Positions 44,473 through 52,389 of a DNA stretch of 56,668 bases are shown here, piece by piece; the first letter of the stretch is position 1, and each line of letters opens with the position of its first letter. The notes under the pieces are model-generated. The model was not told where the DNA came from, did not search any database, and was given only the letters and a program-made list of their open reading frames with translations. Both the position numbers and the translations under genes were made by a program. Source of the DNA: Gallionellales bacterium 39-52-133 (GTDB taxonomy: Bacteria; Pseudomonadota; Gammaproteobacteria; Burkholderiales; Gallionellaceae); NCBI GenBank assembly GCA_002278935.1, contig NCJL01000012.1, positions 1 through 56,668 on the forward strand. The letters run 5' to 3'.

Positions 44473-47400
44473 GCCAGATCCGCTTCCTGCTGCTTGTTAT
44501 CGCATTCCTGCTTTCTTCCTGTGGAACGAGTTCGACCAGGGAATCTATTGGCCAGCTGAAAAATGTGAAGGTTGATCTCGCCGATGTAAAGATTGAGGGC
44601 GGCTTCGAAAAGGCCATGCAAAGCTATCAAAAATTTCTGGAGCAGACACCTGAGTCATCGATGACGCCCGAAGCTTTGCGTCGCCTTGCGGATTTAAAAA
44701 TTCAGAAGGAATATGGAACCCTGGAAGGTGCCACCAGCAACGAGAAAAAGGCGACCCTGAATGAGGCAAAAGCAATTGATCGCTCCGCAACATTCGAGGC
44801 GCCCGTTATACCTTCTGTGCCCGCAGCCGAATCTGCAGCTTCATCCTTGCCTGTCATTGCCGGAAAATCTGACAAGACCGGTAATAAAAAGAAATCAAAA
44901 GGCAAAGGCAAATCTGCGAAAGAATCCGGAGACGAGTTTGAAAAGCGCGCAACTAAAACAGCTGCCATCAAGCCAAAAGCAGCCGAAGTGATCGCCACGC
45001 CGGATGGCTCCGGTGCCGATCTTCAAACCGCGGGTACGCTTGAAGCCATCGCCCTGTATAAAAAACTGCTGGCAAAGTTTCCAAATTATGACCGCAATGA
45101 TCAGGTTCTGTACCAGCTGTCTCGCGCGTATGAAGAGATAGGCCAGGTTGAAGAAGCAATGAAGATCATGAGCAGGATTGTTAAAGACTATCCAAAATCC
45201 AGATATTTTGACGAGGTCCAGTTTCGCCGTGGCGAGTATTTTTTTACGCGCAAGAAATTTCTGGATTCGGAAGATGCCTTCAAATCAATTGTAGATATGG
45301 GCACGGGTTCTTCCTATTATGAACTGGCACTTTATAAACTGGGTTGGACCTTTTACAAGCAAGAATTGTATGAAGACGCCCTGCACAGATTTGTTGGCGT
45401 GCTCGATTACAAAATCAAGACAGGTTATGATTTTGAGCGTCCCAAAGATACTGCCGATGACAAACGTGTGGAAGACACTTATCGCGTCGTGAGCCTGTCA
45501 TTCTCAAATCTTGGCGGTGCGGATGCTGTTGTGGAGTATTTCAACAAGTTTGGCAAGCGCAGTTACGAGGTCAATATCTACAGCAATCTGGGCGATTATT
45601 ATCTGGATAAGCTGCGTTACAGCGATGCGGCAACCACTTTCAAGGCATTCGTCAACAGCAATCCCTATCACAAGGTTGCGCCGCACTTTGACACGCGGGT
45701 GATAGAAATTTACAAAAAGGGCGGCTTCCCCAAGCTGGTGATCGATGCGAATAAGGAATTCGTCGTTAACTATGGCCTGAAATCGGATTACTGGAAGTAT
45801 TTTGATATCAAGGCATTCCCCGATGTGGTTGGGTATGTGAAAACCAGCCTGAAGGAGCTGGCAAATCACTACCATGCGCTGTATCAGGAAAAGAAATTTG
45901 AAAAGAACAAGCCCGAGAATTTCCAGGAGGCGATGAAATGGTACCGTGAATTCCTGAAATCCTTCCCCAAGGAAATTGAATCGCCCGCTATCACCTATCA
46001 ATTGGCGTCCCTGCTGCTTGAAAACAAAACATTTGACCAGGCTGCGATCGAATACGAGCATGCCGCTTATGATTTTCCTTACCATGAAAAATCACCCGAA
46101 GCCGGATTTTATGCGGTCTATGCCCACCGTGAAAATCTTGCGCTTGTGAATCAGGATGACCGGCACAGGGTCAAGCGTGAGGTGATTCGCAGTTCATTGA
46201 AGTTTGCCGAGACATATCCAAAACATGAAAAAGCAGCACTGGTGATGGTTGCCGCGGTTGAGGATATCTATTCGATGAAAGATTATGAGTTTGCCGTGAA
46301 ATCGGGCCGCAAGATGTTGAACGGCTTCCCGGCGGCAGATAAGGCGTTGCTGCGTACAACCTGGCTGGTTATCGCGCACTCGTCGTTTGAGTTGCTGAAT
46401 TTTACGGATGCCGAAGAGGGTTACCTGAATGTCATACAGCTGACAGCGGAAAACGATAAATCCAGGGCGGACGTGATTGAAAACCTGGCAGCGTCGATCT
46501 ACAAGCAGGGTGAGCAGGCAAACAAGCTGTCAGATTTCAATACGGCTGCCGGGCATTTTCTCAGGGTTGCGGTCGCAGCGCCGACCTCTAAAATACGTTC
46601 TTCAGCCGATTATGATGGTGCTACGGCTCTGATGCAGCTCAAAGACTGGGAGCGGGCGGCCACGGTTTTACTGTCATTCCGCACTACCTATGCCGGGCAT
46701 AAGCTGCAGCCCGAGGTGACCAAGAAAATTGCCTATGTTTACAAGGAAGCCGGAAAACTTGCGCTTGCTGCTGCCGAATATGAGCGTATTGAAACCGAGA
46801 CGCAGGATGTTGCAGTGCGTCGTGAGGCATTGCAGCTTGCGGCAGATTTGTATGTGGACGCAAAAGAAACCGACAAGGCAATGCAGGTGTATCGCCGTTA
46901 TGTAAGCTACTTCCCCAAGCCACTTGAGTTCGCGCTGGAAACGCGAAACAAGATTGCCGAAGTTCTCAAGTCACGCAATGAAACGACTGCCTATATGGAA
47001 GAACTCAGGCAAATTGTAACTGCAGATGCGCGTGCCGGTGCCGAGCGCACCGACAGGACGCGTTATCTGGGGGCGAGCTCCTCGCTGGTGTTGACAGAGC
47101 CCTTGTTTGGGGAGTTTGTGGAAATCAAACTGGTCAAGCCATTTGATAAAAATCTGAACAGGAAAAAGGCTGCTTTCAAGTCTGCCAAAGACGGGTTTGA
47201 AAAGCTGCTGCAATATGAAGTGGGTGATGTCACCTCGGCAGCAACTTATTTGATAGCCGAGCTCTATTTCAATTTTAACCGTGCGCTGATCGAGTCCGAG
47301 CGGCCGGAAGACCTGAGTGCGCTTGAACTGGAAGAATACGAGCTGGCCCTTGAAGAGCAGGCATACCCGTTTGAGGAAAAAGCAATGCAGACCCATGAAA

Positions 47401-47783
47401 AAAATCTGGAATACCTTGCTCTCGGAATCTATGGTTCCTGGATAGAAAAAAGTTTTGCGAAACTGGCAAAACTTATACCCGCGCGCTATGCAAAATATGA
47501 AGAGAGCAGTGGTTACATTTTATCGATTGATCAGGCAAATTATGCGGCACTGACTGATCCGGTACCGGTGCTGGCAAAAGCTGTTGCAACGCCGCCCCAG
47601 CCCGTTGCACCTGAGCAACCACTGGCAGAGCCTGTTCCTGTGCAAGCGGCGGAGATTGCACCTGCTCCTGTTGCAGCTCCGGTGCAACAGGAGGTTAAAG
47701 CACAGGTGGCAGTGAAAAAACCGGCCCAGGCCAAGAAGGCCCCAAAATCCAAAGCCGCTAAAACTTCGGTGCAAAGCAAATGA
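44469..47783 (+). CDS. Giant TPR lipoprotein, GltD-like by position (1104 aa)
   Basis: The N-terminus is a lipoprotein signal (LLLVIAFLLSSCGTSST, Cys about 18). After a low-complexity Lys/Ala/Ser linker (about 95-180) come many TPR-type repeats across residues 190-900 (YKKLLAKFPNYDRNDQVLYQ, AAIEYEHAAYDFPYHEKSP and others). The C-terminal 80 residues are Pro/Ala/Lys-rich. It is predicted to be anchored in a membrane, facing the periplasm, and to act as scaffold. Its size, TPR content and place before a TPR lipoprotein and TolQ/ExbD genes parallel GltD/AgnA of the Agl-Glt machinery. It is coupled to both neighbours by overlap. Confidence 0.72.
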   Translation: MSQIRFLLLVIAFLLSSCGTSSTRESIGQLKNVKVDLADVKIEGGFEKAMQSYQKFLEQTPESSMTPEALRRLADLKIQKEYGTLEGATSNEKKATLNEAKAIDRSATFEAPVIPSVPAAESAASSLPVIAGKSDKTGNKKKSKGKGKSAKESGDEFEKRATKTAAIKPKAAEVIATPDGSGADLQTAGTLEAIALYKKLLAKFPNYDRNDQVLYQLSRAYEEIGQVEEAMKIMSRIVKDYPKSRYFDEVQFRRGEYFFTRKKFLDSEDAFKSIVDMGTGSSYYELALYKLGWTFYKQELYEDALHRFVGVLDYKIKTGYDFERPKDTADDKRVEDTYRVVSLSFSNLGGADAVVEYFNKFGKRSYEVNIYSNLGDYYLDKLRYSDAATTFKAFVNSNPYHKVAPHFDTRVIEIYKKGGFPKLVIDANKEFVVNYGLKSDYWKYFDIKAFPDVVGYVKTSLKELANHYHALYQEKKFEKNKPENFQEAMKWYREFLKSFPKEIESPAITYQLASLLLENKTFDQAAIEYEHAAYDFPYHEKSPEAGFYAVYAHRENLALVNQDDRHRVKREVIRSSLKFAETYPKHEKAALVMVAAVEDIYSMKDYEFAVKSGRKMLNGFPAADKALLRTTWLVIAHSSFELLNFTDAEEGYLNVIQLTAENDKSRADVIENLAASIYKQGEQANKLSDFNTAAGHFLRVAVAAPTSKIRSSADYDGATALMQLKDWERAATVLLSFRTTYAGHKLQPEVTKKIAYVYKEAGKLALAAAEYERIETETQDVAVRREALQLAADLYVDAKETDKAMQVYRRYVSYFPKPLEFALETRNKIAEVLKSRNETTAYMEELRQIVTADARAGAERTDRTRYLGASSSLVLTEPLFGEFVEIKLVKPFDKNLNRKKAAFKSAKDGFEKLLQYEVGDVTSAATYLIAELYFNFNRALIESERPEDLSALELEEYELALEEQAYPFEEKAMQTHEKNLEYLALGIYGSWIEKSFAKLAKLIPARYAKYEESSGYILSIDQANYAALTDPVPVLAKAVATPPQPVAPEQPLAEPVPVQAAEIAPAPVAAPVQQEVKAQVAVKKPAQAKKAPKSKAAKTSVQSK

Positions 47784-47833
47784 GCGATGCAGCCATTTCA
47801 ATCAATCAAGTATCTGTTGTGTCAGGGAAAGAC

Positions 47834-48451
47834 ATGAAGATCGACCTGTATAAAGCTGTTGGGTTGCATCTGCCAAATTGTGTCTGGGTGGCATTGTTTG
47901 CACTTTTTCTGCTGCAAGGTTGTGCCACTGGTCAGGCGAAAAAGGTGGAAGTCAAAATTGCCAGTCCCGGCATGGTGTTAACGGATGAAGCTCGAGAAGC
48001 TTTTGATGCCGCAATGGTTTTGATCAAGGCGGAAGAATATGATAAAAGTATTGAGTTGCTGAATAAAGTGGCTAAAGCCGTGCCAGGCAATGCGATATCC
48101 AGTATCAATCTCGCACTGGTATACCAAAAGCTGGGAAAATTAAAGCTGGCGGAGGAGAGCCTGAAGCAGGCTTTAAGTGTAGAACCCGAGAATCCGGTTG
48201 CGCATAACGAATATGCCTTGCTTTACCGTAAAACCGGCCGCTTCCAGGAGGCGCGCGGACTTTATGAAAAGACGCTGGAACAGTATCCAAATTTTATGAT
48301 GGTTCACAAAAATCTGGGCATACTCTGTGACTTGTATATGAAAGACTATATCTGTGCATTAAAGCATTATGTGATTTATAGTGACGCAATGCAGGAAGAT
48401 AAGACCGTAAAAATCTGGATTGCTGACATTCAGCAACGTATGAAAAGGTAG
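47834..48451 (+). CDS. TPR lipoprotein, GltE/AglT-like by position (205 aa)
   Basis: A lipobox LLQGC (Cys about residue 30) follows a hydrophobic segment. Two to three TPR units follow (AISSINLALVYQKLGKLKLA, NEYALLYRKTGRFQEARGLY). I prefer the ATG at 47834, with AGGGAAAG upstream, since the earlier ATG at 47780, which overlaps the previous stop, would add 18 residues before the signal peptide. It is probably an outer-membrane-anchored scaffold. GltE/AglT of myxobacteria is a small TPR lipoprotein in the same neighbourhood. Confidence 0.72.
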   Translation: MKIDLYKAVGLHLPNCVWVALFALFLLQGCATGQAKKVEVKIASPGMVLTDEAREAFDAAMVLIKAEEYDKSIELLNKVAKAVPGNAISSINLALVYQKLGKLKLAEESLKQALSVEPENPVAHNEYALLYRKTGRFQEARGLYEKTLEQYPNFMMVHKNLGILCDLYMKDYICALKHYVIYSDAMQEDKTVKIWIADIQQRMKR

Positions 48452-48459
48452 GTGAGAAT

Positions 48460-48750
48460 ATGCCTAGGAATTTAAGATATGTGTTGTGTTTGCTGGTATT
48501 GCCGGTCAGCATCGCGATGGCTGCAGGCAAGGGTAAGAATGAGGATGATGAGGTGAAGGAAGTCTCCGGCATGTCGATTGTGGGTAATAATGAAACGCCC
48601 AAGTCATTGGTGATTATTCCGTGGAAAAGCTCGGAAATAGGGCAGGAATCCAAACTTAATTCCAATCTTTTGAATGACGGATTAAACCCCGTTGATAAAG
48701 CTGTATTTATGCGTGAATTGAATTTCCATAATCTTGGCAATTCAAAGTAG
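48460..48750 (+). CDS. Small exported protein of unknown function (96 aa)
   Basis: A signal peptide (about 1-22, SIAMAAG) is followed by a short acidic stretch and a compact segment with MSIVGNNETPKSLVIIPWKS and NPVDKAVFMRELNFHN. I know no family. It lies eight bases after the TPR lipoprotein gene and 36 bases before the TolQ-like gene, so it belongs to the operon and may be a dedicated periplasmic part. Confidence 0.65.
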   Translation: MPRNLRYVLCLLVLPVSIAMAAGKGKNEDDEVKEVSGMSIVGNNETPKSLVIIPWKSSEIGQESKLNSNLLNDGLNPVDKAVFMRELNFHNLGNSK

Positions 48751-48786
48751 TCAAAATTTTTATAATTTTAGTGCGGGAGTCAGGTA

Positions 48787-49461
48787 ATGAATTTATTTAA
48801 TTCGATCATCAATTTTTTTGTGGACGGCGGATTCTGGATGTATCCGATCTTGCTGGTTGGCGCGGTGGGTTTGGCTATTGGCACCGAGAGATTCATCAAA
48901 TTGACCAGGGTGGAGCGGGCCAACCGCAAGATGTGGGACGAGTTGCAGCCCGTGCTTCATCAGGGTGATTTCGACAAGGCGAGAGAGATGACCCGCAATG
49001 ACAAGTCTTCCATCAGCCAGTTGCTGATGATGGGGCTGGAACGCCAGGGCACAGTGCGCCGCAGGGAGGATATTGAAATCGTGATGGAAGAGGAGATGAT
49101 GGCCATTATTCCTCAACTGGAAAAACGGACTGCCTACATTGCGCTGTTTGCGAATCTGGCAACGCTGATCGGACTGCTGGGCACGATTGTAGGTTTGATT
49201 CAGGCGTTTGACGCGGTAGCCAATGCGGCGCCTGCAGAAAAGGCCAACCTGCTGTCTGCCAGTATTGCGGTAGCGATGAACACGACGGCTTTTGGTTTGA
49301 TTGTCGCTATCCCATTGCTGATTGTGAATATGTTCCTGACTACAAAAGCCAGTGCCATTATCGATAGCCTGGAAATGGCCTCACTCAAAACGCTGAATGT
49401 CATTTCATTCTCGGCAAGTCGTCACCAGCAACAGGCAGCTGACCATGGCAAAAAGGCGTAA
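48787..49461 (+). CDS. MotA/TolQ/ExbB-type proton channel subunit, AglR-like (224 aa)
   Basis: This is an inner-membrane protein with three TM helices: about 14-33, 119-140 and 160-185. It shows the TolQ/ExbB core (YIALFANLATLIGLLGTIVG, SIAVAMNTTAFGLIVAIPLL) with the polar Thr residues expected in the channel. It should form the ion-conducting motor with the two ExbD-type proteins downstream. The gene order with two ExbD paralogues and a TonB-like protein matches AglR-AglQ-AglS-GltG. Start preceded by GGGAGTCAGGTA. Confidence 0.85.
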   Translation: MNLFNSIINFFVDGGFWMYPILLVGAVGLAIGTERFIKLTRVERANRKMWDELQPVLHQGDFDKAREMTRNDKSSISQLLMMGLERQGTVRRREDIEIVMEEEMMAIIPQLEKRTAYIALFANLATLIGLLGTIVGLIQAFDAVANAAPAEKANLLSASIAVAMNTTAFGLIVAIPLLIVNMFLTTKASAIIDSLEMASLKTLNVISFSASRHQQQAADHGKKA

Positions 49462-49924
49462 GCATGAACAGGTAGAACTGGAAGTCACCACCTTTCTTAA
49501 TCTGATGGTGGTGCTGATTCCATTTTTACTTCTTACTGCGGTATTTACCAAAATCACCATCCAGGAACTGGATTTGCCCACCCAGGCGGGAGGCGCGGCT
49601 GCGCCTCTAAAACCGCCTGTCGTCATCGAGGTGATAGTGCGCAAGAATGTGCTGCAAATCAGTGATGGTAAAAAGGTGCAGGAATCGATTCCCAAAGTAA
49701 ACCAGAAATATGATTACAAAAAGCTCTCCGAGAAACTCATGCTGCTGAAGGATGAAAACAAGGATAAGGAAGATGTTGCCGTTCTGATGGAGCCTGATAT
49801 TGAATATGAGTCCGTGATTGGTGTTATGGATGCCGTCAAGGTTGCGGAAGTCTATAAACCAGGCCAGGAAAAACCGGATCGAGTGACCCTGTTTCCGCAA
49901 GTCTCAATTGGAGATGCGCCATGA
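49445..49924 (+). CDS. ExbD/TolR-like protein with Asn at the proton-site position (159 aa)
   Basis: A single N-terminal TM helix (about 16-37) is followed by a periplasmic ExbD-like domain. In ExbD/TolR the TM helix carries an essential Asp (as in PFIDVMLVLL). Here the aligned segment reads TTFLNLMVVLIPFLLL, with Asn19 at that place. The ATG at 49445 lies inside the end of the TolQ-like gene, giving a 17-base overlap; a longer start would run into an unlikely N-terminus. The stop overlaps the next ATG. By position it matches AglQ. Confidence 0.8.
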   Translation: MAKRRKHEQVELEVTTFLNLMVVLIPFLLLTAVFTKITIQELDLPTQAGGAAAPLKPPVVIEVIVRKNVLQISDGKKVQESIPKVNQKYDYKKLSEKLMLLKDENKDKEDVAVLMEPDIEYESVIGVMDAVKVAEVYKPGQEKPDRVTLFPQVSIGDAP

Positions 49925-50412
49925 GTTCGCGGCGCCAACGACGGATGTCTCGCAACAAGGGCAAAGGCGCGAGCCTGAGTCTGACCTCGCTCATGGATGT
50001 GTTTACCATTCTGGTGCTCTATCTGCTGGTCAATCAGGGCTCAGGTGCAGATATTGATCCGCCCAAGACAATCAAGCTGCCTGACTCTATTGTTGAGACC
50101 TCACCCAGGCAGACAATCGTGATGACCGTAAGTGATACGGCGGTATTTCTCCAGGGTGAACCGGTGATAACGGTTGCCGAGGTTCTGGAAAGCAAACAGG
50201 ATTATATTGAAGCAGTACGGCAAGAAATGGTCAGGTTAAAAGATGTCTCTACGGAGCAGGGCGGACAGGTTGCTGCGAATAATACGGAAGTGACCATTCT
50301 GGCTGATCGCGGTGTGCCCTTTAAAATTTTGAAAAAGCTGATGTCAACCAGCAGCAGCGCAGGCTACATCAAAATTTCACTGGCGGTTAACCAAAAAGAA
50401 AAACAAAACTAA
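49921..50412 (+). CDS. ExbD/TolR-like protein with conserved Asp (163 aa)
   Basis: One TM helix (about 22-40) has LTSLMDVFTILVLYLLVNQG, where Asp26 is at the conserved proton-binding place. A periplasmic ExbD-type domain follows (TVSDTAVFLQGEPVITVAEV, VTILADRGVPFKILKKLM). With the TolQ-like protein it should form a proton-driven stator. It parallels AglS. The Asp here contrasts with the Asn in its neighbour, so the pair is asymmetric. Confidence 0.85.
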   Translation: MSSRRQRRMSRNKGKGASLSLTSLMDVFTILVLYLLVNQGSGADIDPPKTIKLPDSIVETSPRQTIVMTVSDTAVFLQGEPVITVAEVLESKQDYIEAVRQEMVRLKDVSTEQGGQVAANNTEVTILADRGVPFKILKKLMSTSSSAGYIKISLAVNQKEKQN

Positions 50413-50421
50413 CGGAATTCT

Positions 50422-51774
50422 GTGAGTACATCAACTTTACAACAAGAGCAGTCTATTCAAGGACAAATAGCCAGGATCAACGAAAATATCGCTGGTCTTG
50501 AAAAAAAGCTGGGCGTGCTTGATGACGAGTTGGCAAGCCATGCAAATCAGCGCCAGCAGTACAAGCTGTTAAGCGATATTTGTTCCTCACTGGACCAGTT
50601 GAATGGCATGGGAGCCTCTGATCTTTTCTGGGGCAGCGAAGCCACAGGCTATGATCCTGAGAAACAGCTGCAGCGTGTGCGCAGTGTTGTTTCCGAGTTT
50701 GAGCAGAAAATCGACGTAATTGAACAGTCACGCAGCTCCCTGCAAGCAGAGATTAACCAGGAATCTGGCGAGATATTACTGCTCAATGATCAGCTGGCAG
50801 AATTGCAGGAAGAGGCGGAAAGAATCAAGAATGAATATATTCTTGAGCGCAGGGAAAGTGAAATTCCATTTCATCCCATGGTCATGCCGTGGACCAGGCA
50901 GGGTGAAGATGAGCGCCGCTTCCGCAAGCTGTTATTGATCATTATGTTGATAACAGTATTTTTAGGCGGGGTTATTCCCCTGCTTAAAAAGCCTGTCGAC
51001 AAAACCCAGGAAGCGGTGATACCCGAGCGTATTGCGCAACTGGTCAAAAAGAAACAGGAACCCAAGCCGGTAGAGCAGAGGCCGCAAGACAAGCCCCTGG
51101 AGAAAAAAGACGAGAAAGTTCCATCCAAGGACGTTCCGGCAGAAAAAGAGAAAGCACGTGCGGTTGCTGAAACCAAAGGTGTGCTGGCCTTTAAAAACAA
51201 CTTTGCCGATATGATTGAAGATTCCCCCGTGAATCTGGGCGCGCAGGCACGTATCTCCAACAGCGGAAAAGCTGCAGCCGGTGATGCACCGCAGCGTGCC
51301 ATGATTGTTGCACAGGCTACGGGTGGCAGCGGGGGTATCAACACCTCCAATCTCAGCCGCCAGGGTACCGGCGGCGGTGGCCAAAGCATTACCGGAGCAG
51401 GTGCAAAGTTTGCGCGTGTCGAGAGTGCAACAGGTGCAGGTGTGGCGGATGACCGACCCTTGAGCAAGGGCACCGGACCTTCACGCACGGATGAAGAAAT
51501 TCAAATTGTATTTGATCGCTATAAGGCAGCGCTTTATCGCATCTATAACCGCGAGTTGCGTAATGATCCAACCTTGCGCGGGAAAATGGTGTTGCGCATC
51601 ACCATCGAACCTGATGGGCGTGTAACCGCATGTACGGTGAAATCATCCGATATGAACTCCCCGGCCTTGTCAGCGGATATTGTGGACAGAGTACTGAAAT
51701 TTAACTTTGGCAAAAAGGATGGTGTACCTTCCTTAACCATTCTCTATCCGATCGACTTCCTGCCCGCAAGCTGA
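50422..51774 (+). CDS. TonB-like protein with AgmX/PglI-type C-terminal domain, GltG-like (450 aa)
   Basis: Layout: cytosolic coiled coil (about 1-150), one TM helix (about 172-195, LLLIIMLITVFLGGVIPLL), a Pro/Lys/Glu-rich periplasm-spanning stretch (about 198-260), a Gly/Ser-rich region, and a C-terminal TonB-like domain (about 355-450) with RGKMVLRITIEPDGRVTACT and DIVDRVLKFNFGK, as in AgmX/PglI (GltG) proteins. It should transmit motor energy across the envelope. Start is GTG at 50422 with GGA upstream. Last gene of the cluster. Confidence 0.82.
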   Translation: MSTSTLQQEQSIQGQIARINENIAGLEKKLGVLDDELASHANQRQQYKLLSDICSSLDQLNGMGASDLFWGSEATGYDPEKQLQRVRSVVSEFEQKIDVIEQSRSSLQAEINQESGEILLLNDQLAELQEEAERIKNEYILERRESEIPFHPMVMPWTRQGEDERRFRKLLLIIMLITVFLGGVIPLLKKPVDKTQEAVIPERIAQLVKKKQEPKPVEQRPQDKPLEKKDEKVPSKDVPAEKEKARAVAETKGVLAFKNNFADMIEDSPVNLGAQARISNSGKAAAGDAPQRAMIVAQATGGSGGINTSNLSRQGTGGGGQSITGAGAKFARVESATGAGVADDRPLSKGTGPSRTDEEIQIVFDRYKAALYRIYNRELRNDPTLRGKMVLRITIEPDGRVTACTVKSSDMNSPALSADIVDRVLKFNFGKKDGVPSLTILYPIDFLPAS

Positions 51775-52389
51775 GATTATGTAAACGGATTTCAGCTGAG
51801 GCAGGAGGTTTTTTTGCACCCGCCTAAGTGTGTTCGTCAGCCGGTTGTAGCAGCATTCTCATGCCGTTCATCTTGCAATTTTGACCGTTTAAATTTTTTC
51901 TCCATGCATCTTTGGTTGTGAAAAGTGCCGTTGATTCATTTCGGCATCCGTTTATGCCTATGCAGCGTGCTCTTGCATAAGGTAAGGCGTAGTTTTGCGA
52001 GTATGGGCATGTTCATAGAAAATTTGTGGTATTCAGACATGCTGAATATTGAATCTGATGGATGGAAACTTGGACTCAGCAGTGAATTTTCACTGTTTTA
52101 TCAATAGCTCACGCCGTTATATCGTCGACAGGAGAAAATTTTCCCCGGTACACATTTATATGCGCGAGCCGATACCGAGGAATGATTAAACCATTAGGTG
52201 TTAGAAGCATTACGCTGATAGTATGTCGACCTGAAGGCCAATGAAATCGGGTTGAAGCAGGAAAAATGAAAGCATGGCAGAGTACTTTCTATATAAGTAT
52301 TTGATTATATTGAATTTTTTTGAATGAGTATTGTTTGCTTGTCACGTGTGTTTAAAAAGTTAACTTTAAATTGTTTATTAAGTCTGGGT
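51775..52389. other. Intergenic region before the surface protein gene
   Basis: About 615 bases hold no gene that I can support. Short frames (for example 51925-52107) lack ribosome-binding sites and family resemblance. The region ends AT-rich, likely with the promoter and leader for the gene downstream. I see no convincing terminator hairpin. Confidence 0.5.

Noticed and set aside
51925..52107. 60-codon frame in the gap before the surface protein gene
   Set aside because: No ribosome-binding site or recognisable features; not better than chance in an AT-rich spacer.
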